Shown piece by piece: positions 1 to 5,277 of a DNA stretch of 7,682 nucleotides. How positions within the stretch are numbered: position 1 is the first letter of the stretch; every line of letters starts with the position of its first letter. This DNA is from Anaerolineae bacterium (lineage in GTDB: Bacteria; Chloroflexota; Anaerolineae; 4572-78). Location of the stretch: assembly GCA_027022125.1 (NCBI GenBank), contig JALVZI010000442.1, positions 1 to 7,682 on the forward strand. Reading direction: 5' to 3'. The notes beneath the pieces were generated by a model that was not told the origin of the DNA, did no database searches, and was given only the letters and a program-made list of their open reading frames with translations. The translations under genes were made by a program, and so were the position numbers.

Positions 1-480
1 GGGCGCATCCGGTGCCCAGATGAATCGCGCGCTCTGAAAATCCTGCACCAGTTTTCCACCGCGCTGCTGCGGCTCGCTGATGGGATGTCCGAATTGCACC
101 GAGCCGCCGTTTTCGGCGAAAAATACGGCAAAATCTCCCGACAGCGAATGTTCGGCGGGGGGTGTGGTGCGGTTCAGCCATTCACCCAGCCAACCGACCG
201 TCACCCGATATGCGGGTTCGTTTTCCGGGTGGTATTCCAACCGCCCGAATTGAAAATACTGCACCGTCCAGCCGTCTTCCGTCATCGTTTCGGTGATGGG
301 ATAGCCGAGCAAATCCAACTTGCCGGGGCGCTGCAAAAATGCGGAAAATGGCGGCTGAACCGTGTGTCCCGTTTCGGGGAAATACAAAATTTCTTCCGGC
401 GGCGGGTCGGCGGGGGCGTGGGACGCGGTGGCGCACGCAGAAAGTGTCAATAGCAACAGCAGAAAAAGATAGCGCAACAT
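1..480 (-). CDS. Partial lipoprotein with repeated GYPITE/QYFQ modules (C-terminus outside window)
   Basis: The reading frame is open from an ATG at 480-478 to the left edge, giving 160 residues; an in-frame TAA lies 9 bases upstream (490-492), which fixes this start. The N-terminus is a lipoprotein signal: Leu-rich stretch at residues 4-13, then lipobox LSAC with Cys16, so the mature protein is probably lipid-anchored on the outer face of the membrane. Two related modules follow. The first, about residues 32-86, contains YFPETGH, LGYPITE and VQYFQFGRLEYHPE. The second, about 118-157, contains FFAENG, FGHPISEP and LVQDFQSARFIW. This pattern is, from memory, common in uncharacterised secreted Chloroflexota proteins and loosely recalls LGFP repeats; its biochemical role is unknown to me. 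No good Shine-Dalgarno is visible. It is divergent from the acetyltransferase, with only 54 bp between the two starts. I am confident of the gene, not of a function. Confidence 0.85.
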   Translation of the reverse strand, partial: MLRYLFLLLLLTLSACATASHAPADPPPEEILYFPETGHTVQPPFSAFLQRPGKLDLLGYPITETMTEDGWTVQYFQFGRLEYHPENEPAYRVTVGWLGEWLNRTTPPAEHSLSGDFAVFFAENGGSVQFGHPISEPQQRGGKLVQDFQSARFIWAPDAP

Positions 481-520
481 ACCGGCAGTTTAATCGAATT
501 TTTGGATTGTGCAACCAAAT

Positions 521-528
521 GGAGCAGG
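521..528 (+). promoter_or_regulatory. Shine-Dalgarno candidate for the acetyltransferase ATG at 535
   Basis: GGAGCAGG lies 6-13 bases before ATG 535. It supports this start over the upstream TTG at 502, which has no purine-rich stretch in front of it. The SD match is interrupted and so only moderate. Confidence 0.5.
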
Positions 529-534
529 TTCAGC

Positions 535-1551
535 ATGGCAATTGCCCTGCGGCGCAAAATTCCGGAAAACGGATTGCGCCCGTTAAAACCCAGTAAAGAT
601 TTGCTGGGCATAGCCGATTTAATTGAAGAAGCCTTCGCCGGTGATATGGATAACAGTGGGCTGAAAGCCCTGCAAGAAATGCGCTGGATGGGGCGTTGGG
701 GGAAAGTGCTTTTTTGGCTGGACTATATGAGCCCGGATGTGAACACATATTTGAACGGGTTTGTGTGGGAAGAAGACGGAAAAATTGTGGGCAATATCAC
801 CGTGAACCGCAATTCGCACGACGGGCGGCGGTGGTTCATCAGTAATGTTGCCGTGTCGAAGGCTTTTCGCGGGCGCGGTATTGCCCGTGCGCTGATGGAT
901 GCCGCGCTGGAATTTGTGCGCGAAATGCGCGGACGGGTGGTTTTGTTGCAGGTTCGGCGGGGGAATGCGCCGGCGGTGCATCTGTACCGGTCGATGGGAT
1001 TTAAAGAATCGGGCGCGCTTGCCGATTTTTACATGCCGCATCCCGCCAAAATTCCCATCGAACCGCTACCGGCAGGCGTGCGATTGCGGCGGCATCGGTT
1101 GGATGTGGAAGATGCTCGGCGGGCGTTTGCGCTGGCGCGGATGGTGGTTCCCGCCGATTTGCAGCACGAATCGCCGCTCAAATTTCGCACGTTTCGGCTG
1201 GAAGGCAGCGATGTGCTCGTCAGCAATCTTTTTCGCCGATTGTTCGGGTTCGGCACGCGGCAGTATTGGGTGGCAGAAACCGGCTCTCGCGGGGTGGTTG
1301 CCACGCTGAATGTCGAACCGGGCATTTGGAACAGAGAACATTCGCTGGGATTTCTGGTTCATCCCCACTGGCAGGGGCATTTGGAAAAGGCGCTGGTCAG
1401 CCGAGCGCTGGCATATCTGGCGCAATTCTCCGCGCAGGCAATATATTTCCGTCACCCCGATGCGCTGACACACGATGTGTCGGCACTGCTCGATGCAGGG
1501 TTTGAAAAGCGGCGCACGCTGGTATGGATGCGTTTGGAAATTGGAGATTAG
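535..1551 (+). CDS. GNAT family N-acetyltransferase, tandem-domain architecture
   Basis: Encodes 338 residues from ATG 535. The frame extends back to a TTG at 502, but the ATG has GGAG (521-524) and AGG (526-528) upstream, and the protein then begins in a normal GNAT-like manner. The N-terminal half (about 10-165) is a GNAT domain that would transfer an acetyl group from acetyl-CoA. Motif A is ISNVAVSKAFRGRGIARAL (102-120) with the R-G-R-G-I-A pyrophosphate-binding loop at 112-117. The beta5-region is RRGNAPAVHLYRSMGF (141-156). The C-terminal half (about 181-335) looks like a second, degenerate GNAT fold: GVRLRRHRLDVEDAR, then LGFLVHPHWQGHLEKALVSRAL (271-292), which lacks the R/Q-x-x-G-x-G/A loop, and a closing LLDAGFEKRRTLVWMRLE. 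The substrate cannot be told from sequence. It is first in a plus-strand run with polysaccharide genes. Its last five sense codons and stop (LEIGD-TAG) lie within a heptamer repeat array. Confidence 0.92.
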   Translation: MAIALRRKIPENGLRPLKPSKDLLGIADLIEEAFAGDMDNSGLKALQEMRWMGRWGKVLFWLDYMSPDVNTYLNGFVWEEDGKIVGNITVNRNSHDGRRWFISNVAVSKAFRGRGIARALMDAALEFVREMRGRVVLLQVRRGNAPAVHLYRSMGFKESGALADFYMPHPAKIPIEPLPAGVRLRRHRLDVEDARRAFALARMVVPADLQHESPLKFRTFRLEGSDVLVSNLFRRLFGFGTRQYWVAETGSRGVVATLNVEPGIWNREHSLGFLVHPHWQGHLEKALVSRALAYLAQFSAQAIYFRHPDALTHDVSALLDAGFEKRRTLVWMRLEIGD

Positions 1552-1624
1552 AGATTTGTCATTTGTCCTTTGTCCTTTGTCCTTTGTGACGACTGACCAC
1601 TGATAACTGATGACTGACCACTAA
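1534..1624. repeat. Array of 13 heptamer units spanning a gene end and the next gene's leader
   Basis: The stretch divides without a gap into thirteen 7-bp units: TTGGAAA, TTGGAGA, TTAGAGA, TTTGTCA, TTTGTCC three times, TTTGTGA, CGACTGA, CCACTGA, TAACTGA, TGACTGA, CCACTAA. There are three sub-families (TTGGAGA-like, TTTGTCC-like, xxACTGA-like) joined in register. The first units encode the C-terminal LEIGD of the acetyltransferase, and its TAG stop (1549-1551) lies inside unit three. The last unit ends two bases before the glycosyltransferase ATG. Short tandemly repeated heptamers of this kind are known from cyanobacterial genomes (STRR sequences) and, from memory, also occur in Chloroflexota. 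Their function is unresolved; slippage or gene conversion could alter copy number. Confidence 0.9.
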
Positions 1625-1626
1625 TT

Positions 1627-2529
1627 ATGATTGATTTGGGCATCGTTATTGTCAACTACAACACATCGGCACTGCTGCGTTCGTGTCTGCAATCCATTCG
1701 AGACAGTCGCCATCCATACACCGTGAAAACGTGTGTGGTGGATAACGCTTCTGCCGATGATAGTGTGGCGATGGTGAAACGGGAATTTCCGGAAGTGCAT
1801 GTGATTGCCAGCGCGGAAAACGGAGGGTTCGCCCGTGCCAACAATTTGGGATTGCGCTATTTCGGGTTCGGAGAAACCGGAACGGATGTTCCCCGATATG
1901 CGCTGCTGCTCAACCCCGATACCGAATTGTCGCCGGATGCACTGGCGACGATGATTGCATTTATGGACGATACGCCGGATGCCGGTGCAGCGGGACCCAA
2001 ACTACTGCTGCCGGATGGTTCGCTCGATTTGGCGTGCCGTCGCAGTTTCCCCACACCGGAAATTAGTTTTTTTCGGATGACGGGATTGTCGAAACTTTTT
2101 CCCAAAAGTAAAAAATTCGGGCGGTACAATCTCACTTTTCTGGATGAAAACGAGTTGGCAGAAGTTGACTCGGTGGTGGGGGCGTTTATGATGGTTCGTG
2201 CCGAAGCCATCGCGCAGGCGGGGCTGATGGACGAAACCTATTTTATGTACGGCGAAGATTTGGATTGGGCATTCAGCATCAAATCGCATGGTTGGAAAAT
2301 CTATTACAATCCGGCGGCGACCGTTTTGCATGTCAAACGCGCATCGAGTCGACACAGCGGCAAAGCGCAGATAGAATTTTATCGCGCCATGCAAATTTTT
2401 TACGATAAACATTACGCGGCAACCACACCCAAATGGCTGCATTATTTGGTGGTTGCCGGCATACAATTAAAATGGAAATTGGCACAATTGCAGGTGAGCC
2501 GCAAAAAGAAAGCGTTGCGACCGGCATGA
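1627..2529 (+). CDS. Glycosyltransferase family 2 (rhamnosyltransferase WbbL-like)
   Basis: A complete 300-residue protein with the GT-A fold signature of family 2 transferases, which move a sugar from a nucleotide-sugar to a growing glycan on the cytoplasmic face of the membrane. Visible motifs: IVIVNYN (6-12) at the first beta strand, VVDNASADDS (37-46) for nucleotide binding, NGGFARANNLG (65-75), LLLNPDTE (93-100) as the DxD-type metal/nucleotide site, VVGAFMMVRAEA (183-194) and MYGEDLDW (207-214), the acidic catalytic/acceptor motif. The NGGFARANN plus GAFMMVR plus EDxDW combination is typical of the WbbL/rhamnosyltransferase subgroup, but the donor sugar is not certain. The C-terminal tail is basic (SRKKKALRP), suiting peripheral membrane contact. 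ATG 1627 has no Shine-Dalgarno; the leader is the heptamer array. The sugar transferase gene follows after 31 bp and probably shares the transcript. Confidence 0.96.
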   Translation: MIDLGIVIVNYNTSALLRSCLQSIRDSRHPYTVKTCVVDNASADDSVAMVKREFPEVHVIASAENGGFARANNLGLRYFGFGETGTDVPRYALLLNPDTELSPDALATMIAFMDDTPDAGAAGPKLLLPDGSLDLACRRSFPTPEISFFRMTGLSKLFPKSKKFGRYNLTFLDENELAEVDSVVGAFMMVRAEAIAQAGLMDETYFMYGEDLDWAFSIKSHGWKIYYNPAATVLHVKRASSRHSGKAQIEFYRAMQIFYDKHYAATTPKWLHYLVVAGIQLKWKLAQLQVSRKKKALRPA

Positions 2530-2560
2530 ATCGCCTGCTTGCGTGCGGAGTATTGAAAGT

Positions 2561-3967
2561 ATGAACTTTTTAAAGCAAAGAGCGGATATATTTTTTTCCG
2601 TGACGCTGGTTGCATTGGATGCCACTTTAACCGGTGTGGCGTTTTATGTGGCGTATTTATTGCGGTTGCAATCGGAATATCAAAACATTTCCCCCACTTT
2701 TACCACCTATTGGGGCATGATGTTGGTTCAGATTGCCAGCATTTTGATGACGTTTTTCTTTTACCGGCTGTATCATCGCCACCGCGTGCTATCGCACATT
2801 GACGAGTTTTATCTGGTTTTCGGTGCGACATCGGTGGGGGCGATTGTTTCCATTGCCCTGATTTCTTTCATTTACAAAAATGCGCTCGATTATCCGCGAT
2901 TGATGATGGTGTATGCATGGCTGCTCACCATCATTTTTGTGGCGGTGGGGCGCATCGCCCATGCCCGCATTCGATGGTGGTTGCAGGCGCGGGGATGGGG
3001 GCAGCAAACGCTGCTCATCATCGGTACGGGAGATGTGGCGCGAGCGATGCTGCATCGCATTCGGCAATCGCCGGGGTTGGGGTATAAAGTTGCCGGATTT
3101 GTCAGCAATGACAAAAAGGGGATTGCCTCAATTTTGGGCGTGCCGGTTTTGGGTGGCGTGAAAGACATCTCAAAAATTATCGAAGAACACCATGTTGATG
3201 AAGTTATTATCGCCGTGCCGGAAGCCACCCATCAGGAAATCCTCTCAATAATCGCCAACTGCGAGCGCGAGCGAGTCGCCATCAAAGTTTTCCCCGATGT
3301 TTTTCAGATTATGGCGACCGAAGTTTCCATTGACGACCTGAACGGTATGCCGCTGCTTTCAGTGCGGGATGTGGCGCTGCGCGGCTGGCGCTTGTCCATC
3401 AAACGGGGAATGGATGTCATTGTCAGTGCGGCGGTGTTGGTTTTAATTTCGCCGCTGATGCTGTTGATTGCGCTGCTGATAAAACTCGATTCGCCGGGGG
3501 CGGTTTTTTACATTCAGGAAAGGATGGGGCTGGACGGCAAGCCGTTCCAAATGATAAAATTCCGCTCGATGCGGGTGGATGCGGAAGCCGGAAAAGAGGC
3601 GGGGTGGACAACCCCCAACGACAATCGCCGCACTCGATTAGGCGCGTTTATCCGGCGGTTTTCAATTGACGAATTGCCGCAGTTCATCAACGTTCTGCTG
3701 GGCGATATGAGTTTGGTGGGACCGCGCCCGGAACGTCCGGTGTTCGTCAATCAATTCAAGCAGAGCATTCCCCGTTATATGGAACGCCACCGAGAGAAAG
3801 CCGGGTTGACGGGCTGGGCGCAAATCAACGGTTTGCGCGGCGACACGTCCATTGTTGAGCGCACAAAATACGATTTGTGGTATATTGAAAACTGGTCGCT
3901 GTTGCTGGATTTGAAAATCATCCTGCGAACGGCGATAAAAGTCTTTTTCGACAAAAGCGCATATTAG
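2561..3967 (+). CDS. Undecaprenyl-phosphate sugar phosphotransferase (WcaJ-like polyprenyl glycosylphosphotransferase)
   Basis: An integral membrane enzyme of 468 residues that transfers a sugar-1-phosphate, probably glucose-1-phosphate, from a UDP-sugar to undecaprenyl phosphate, the initiating step of exopolysaccharide or O-antigen-like synthesis. Layout: four hydrophobic segments near 10-35, 50-70, 85-105 and 113-133; a Rossmann-like CoA-binding_3 domain with LLIIGTGDVARAML (151-164); then the catalytic bacterial sugar transferase domain from KRGMD (281-285). The latter includes a hydrophobic re-entrant/TM segment at 286-308, MIKFRSM (331-337), FSIDELPQ with the catalytic D370-E371 pair, DMSLVGPRPE (382-391), GLTGWAQINGLRG (415-427) and YDLWYIENWS (437-446). 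The ending VFFDKSAY resembles WcaJ. The length fits the full-length family. A GTG at 2543 would add six residues, but ATG 2561 is preferred because GGAG (2547-2550) precedes it. A parS site begins 9 bases after the stop. Confidence 0.96.
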   Translation: MNFLKQRADIFFSVTLVALDATLTGVAFYVAYLLRLQSEYQNISPTFTTYWGMMLVQIASILMTFFFYRLYHRHRVLSHIDEFYLVFGATSVGAIVSIALISFIYKNALDYPRLMMVYAWLLTIIFVAVGRIAHARIRWWLQARGWGQQTLLIIGTGDVARAMLHRIRQSPGLGYKVAGFVSNDKKGIASILGVPVLGGVKDISKIIEEHHVDEVIIAVPEATHQEILSIIANCERERVAIKVFPDVFQIMATEVSIDDLNGMPLLSVRDVALRGWRLSIKRGMDVIVSAAVLVLISPLMLLIALLIKLDSPGAVFYIQERMGLDGKPFQMIKFRSMRVDAEAGKEAGWTTPNDNRRTRLGAFIRRFSIDELPQFINVLLGDMSLVGPRPERPVFVNQFKQSIPRYMERHREKAGLTGWAQINGLRGDTSIVERTKYDLWYIENWSLLLDLKIILRTAIKVFFDKSAY

Positions 3968-3976
3968 TTTCACCAA

Positions 3977-3992
3977 TGTTTCACGTGAAACA
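3977..3992. promoter_or_regulatory. parS: parS centromere site (ParB binding), perfect consensus
   Basis: TGTTTCACGTGAAACA, a perfect 16-bp palindrome, is identical to the canonical bacterial chromosomal parS sequence bound by ParB (Spo0J). ParB loads here, spreads as a CTP-dependent clamp and, with ParA and SMC, directs origin segregation. By my arithmetic an exact 16-mer is expected about 2 in a million times in a window this size. It lies in the 39-bp gap between the sugar transferase stop (3967) and the methyltransferase start (4007), 4 bases before the latter's Shine-Dalgarno. As RNA it could also form a 6-bp stem with an ACGU loop. Chromosomal parS sites usually cluster near oriC, and dnaN is 1.3 kb away. 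Confidence 0.92.
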
Positions 3993-3996
3993 AATT

Positions 3997-4000
3997 GAGG
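3997..4000 (+). promoter_or_regulatory. Shine-Dalgarno that selects GTG 4007 for the methyltransferase
   Basis: GAGG stands 6 bases before GTG 4007. The alternative TTG at 3995 overlaps this element and has only the parS palindrome ahead of it, so the GTG is the likelier start. Confidence 0.6.
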
Positions 4001-4006
4001 TTAACT

Positions 4007-4891
4007 GTGGTTGAAATTTGTGATTATGAGGGCAGTCGTTACCGCCAAGAGTTTTGGGAAACAGGCACGCGCGCGTATGAAGATTTGGCGGAACGCATCG
4101 CCGTGCGAAATATGCTGCCGCCCACCGGTTCCCGCATCGTTGAAATTGGCGCCGGATTCGGGCGGTTGGTTGATTTGTATGACCGTTACGAACAAATCTA
4201 TCTGACCGATTATGCCCGCACGCAGTTGGAAGAAGCCCGCGATTTTTTGGGCGAGCGTGAAAATATCACCTATGTGATGGCAGATGTGTATCGCCTGCCG
4301 TTTGCCCCGAATGCTTTTGATTCGCTGCTGATGGTGCGGGTGATGCACCATTTGGTAGATGTCCCCGCCGCGCTGAAAGAATTACAGCGCGTGGTTCGGG
4401 GTGGGGGCGTGGCGGTGGTCGAACACGCCAGCAAGCACCATTTAAAAGCGATGCTCCGCTGGATGTTGCACCAACAATCGTGGAATCCTTTTTCTCCGGA
4501 ACCGGAAGAGTTTGTCGCGCTGAATTTCGATTTCCACCCGGCATGGATGCGCCGCCAATTCGCTGCCGCCGGTTTTGAGATAACCGACATTCGCACCGTG
4601 TCTCATTTTCGCATTTCTCTGCTGAAAAAAATCTTTCCCCCGAAATTTTTGGCGACCTTGGATGGCATGGCTCAACGCACCGGAAAATGGTGGCAATTGA
4701 CGCCCAGTATTTTTTTGCAAGCCACACCGAAAAAAGATGCCGGCGCGGCGGTGCTCGCCGAAACGGTTTTCCGCTGTCCCGCTTGCGGAAACGAGCATCT
4801 GTTGTTTGGAGACACAGGCGCAACCTGTCCGCAGTGCGGTTCGGTGTGGGAAAAACGCGATGGTATCTTCAATTTCCGCGAGCCGAAATAG
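4007..4891 (+). CDS. Class I SAM-dependent methyltransferase with C-terminal zinc ribbon
   Basis: A 294-residue protein starting at GTG 4007, with a Shine-Dalgarno GAGG six bases upstream; the open frame reaches back to TTG 3995. Residues about 20-140 form a Rossmann-type methyltransferase core of the Methyltransf_11 kind. It has motif I IVEIGAGFGRL (44-54) for SAM, the acidic residue after strand 2 in YLTDYA (D68), MADVYRLPF (91-99), FDSLLMVRVMHHL (104-116) and LKELQRVVRGGG (123-134). Residues 160-245 are an insert/extension with HPAWMRRQFAAAGFE, as in ubiE-like enzymes. The C-terminus is a four-cysteine zinc ribbon, CPAC (257-260) and CPQC (274-277), followed by KRDGIFNF, reminiscent of Trm112-like domains, which are more often N-terminal in RlmA-type enzymes. 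The substrate is unknown; neighbours suggest a glycan or lipid-linked sugar, but this is inference. Confidence 0.93.
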   Translation: MVEICDYEGSRYRQEFWETGTRAYEDLAERIAVRNMLPPTGSRIVEIGAGFGRLVDLYDRYEQIYLTDYARTQLEEARDFLGERENITYVMADVYRLPFAPNAFDSLLMVRVMHHLVDVPAALKELQRVVRGGGVAVVEHASKHHLKAMLRWMLHQQSWNPFSPEPEEFVALNFDFHPAWMRRQFAAAGFEITDIRTVSHFRISLLKKIFPPKFLATLDGMAQRTGKWWQLTPSIFLQATPKKDAGAAVLAETVFRCPACGNEHLLFGDTGATCPQCGSVWEKRDGIFNFREPK

Positions 4892-4977
4892 TAGTGCGGT
4901 TCGTGTAGTGTGTTGTTCGGCGGTAGAGACGCCCAAGCGTCTCTACGGAAATAAAAATGTGATGAATGGTATCTTCA
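4833..4977. repeat. Decayed partial duplication of the methyltransferase gene's 3' end
   Basis: Two exact words of the methyltransferase 3' end recur, in the same order, just after it. AGTGCGGTTCG is at 4833-4843 and 4893-4903; ATGGTATCTTCA is at 4860-4871 and 4966-4977. The interval in the second copy is 46 bp longer, and the 24-bp palindrome at 4923-4946 lies within it. GGAAA-rich sequence precedes the second word in both copies. Two ordered 11-12-mers at this distance are unlikely by chance, so an old tandem duplication is the best reading, though the sequence between them is poorly conserved. Confidence 0.55.
4923..4946. repeat. Perfect inverted repeat GTAGAGACGC-CCAA-GCGTCTCTAC
   Basis: Two perfectly complementary 10-bp arms (4923-4932 and 4937-4946) flank the 4-base loop CCAA. 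It is not followed by a T-run, so it is not a standard terminator. From memory, palindromes with GTAGAGACG/CGTCTCTAC arms are dispersed in many cyanobacterial and Chloroflexota genomes, suggesting a mobile REP- or MITE-like repeat. Copy number cannot be judged from one window. Confidence 0.88.
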
Positions 4978-4986
4978 GGGGGAGAG

Positions 4987-5010
4987 AACCGGTCAATCAA
5001 CGACCCGGTT
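4987..5010 (+). terminator. Possible weak terminator hairpin after the methyltransferase gene
   Basis: AACCGG (4987-4992) pairs with CCGGTT (5005-5010) across 12 bases; TC/GA can extend the stem past one bulged C. The U-tract is short (four T at 5009-5012, partly in the stem). It is the only terminator-like element after the methyltransferase gene, about 95 bases past its stop, so its role is tentative. Confidence 0.3.
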
Positions 5011-5023
5011 TTGCAACTGCGCC

Positions 5024-5057
5024 GCGTATTGCGTAAAGGCACGCAATACGCAATACG
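5024..5057. repeat. 11-bp stem hairpin and ACGCAAT heptamer repeat
   Basis: GCGTATTGCGT (5024-5034) is perfectly complementary to ACGCAATACGC (5041-5051), with loop AAAGGC. The right arm is part of a heptamer run ACGCAAT (5041-5047), ACGCAAT (5048-5054), ACG. The left arm carries the same heptamer inverted (GCGTATT, GCGTAAA). The inversion between the arms makes it look like two opposed copies of one heptamer repeat. Confidence 0.8.
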
Positions 5058-5098
5058 TTTGCCGAAAGCGGTCAGGTTGCGTCCTGTATGGTTACACT

Positions 5099-5126
5099 CA
5101 CTATTCGTCATTCGCTATTCGCTATT
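5099..5126. repeat. Four CGCTATT-type heptamer units
   Basis: CACTATT, CGTCATT, CGCTATT and CGCTATT follow each other in register, then a T-run begins. This is a third heptamer class in the window, different in sequence from those at 1534-1624 and 5024-5057 but with the same period. Confidence 0.82.
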
Positions 5127-5157
5127 TTTTTGAATTTGCGACCATTTGCGGGTAAAG

Positions 5158-5175
5158 TTTGTGACTCACCACAAA
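5158..5175. promoter_or_regulatory. Operator-like dyad over the dnaN -35 region
   Basis: TTTGTG (5158-5163) and CACAAA (5170-5175) are perfect inverted 6-bp arms with a 6-base spacer. The left arm overlaps the predicted -35 box at 5159-5164. A second small palindrome, TAGTATACTA (5179-5188), contains the -10 box. The geometry suits a dimeric DNA-binding protein, but no known operator consensus is matched well. Confidence 0.4.
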
Positions 5176-5187
5176 ATATAGTATACT
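5159..5187 (+). promoter_or_regulatory. Predicted sigma70-type promoter of dnaN
   Basis: A -35 box TTGTGA (5159-5164; four of six consensus bases) is followed after 17 bases by -10 TATACT (5182-5187; five of six). Transcription would start near 5194, giving a leader of about 84 bases. The surrounding sequence is the most AT-rich of the intergenic gap. Confidence 0.65.
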
Positions 5188-5262
5188 AAATTAGGTTTTA
5201 CCACTATTATTTTCGCCCCAAAAAAAATAACAGGCACAGTTGTCGCTTAACTTCCATGTAAG

Positions 5263-5269
5263 AAGGGAG
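5263..5269 (+). promoter_or_regulatory. Shine-Dalgarno that selects GTG 5278 for dnaN
   Basis: AAGGGAG within the purine stretch 5261-5272 is 8 bases before GTG 5278. The translation from that GTG starts MKVSCLQENL, which matches the usual N-terminus of beta clamps, so both signals agree. Confidence 0.8.
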
Positions 5270-5277
5270 AGGCTCAC

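Larger units (their letters stand above)
4892..5277. other. Repeat-rich 386-bp intergenic region upstream of dnaN
   Basis: No credible gene is seen on either strand. From left to right it contains the apparent duplicate of the methyltransferase gene tail, a perfect 24-bp palindrome (4923-4946), a GC-rich hairpin (4987-5010), an 11-bp-stem hairpin with ACGCAAT heptamers (5024-5057), CGCTATT heptamers (5099-5126), an operator-like dyad (5158-5175), the dnaN promoter (5159-5187) and a leader of about 84 bases. No TTATNCACA DnaA-box cluster was found, so it does not look like oriC itself. Confidence 0.8.

Noticed and set aside
182..514. Overlapping 110-residue minus-strand frame at the left end
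   Set aside because: It is out of frame with the lipoprotein, which has a signal peptide, lipobox and recognisable repeated modules. This frame is rich in Arg/Pro and looks like a shadow.
481..534. Divergent promoter pair between the lipoprotein and acetyltransferase genes
   Set aside because: A promoter must exist nearby, but no -35/-10 pair on either strand was good enough to place.
5256..5261. ATG-TAA minimal start-stop element in the dnaN leader
   Set aside because: It has no Shine-Dalgarno of its own, and a 6-base motif in an 84-base leader is not significant.
4892..5277. Origin of replication (oriC) in the gap before dnaN
   Set aside because: Proximity to dnaN and parS and the AT-rich stretch at 5164-5230 are suggestive, but no TTATNCACA DnaA boxes, let alone a cluster, were found on either strand.
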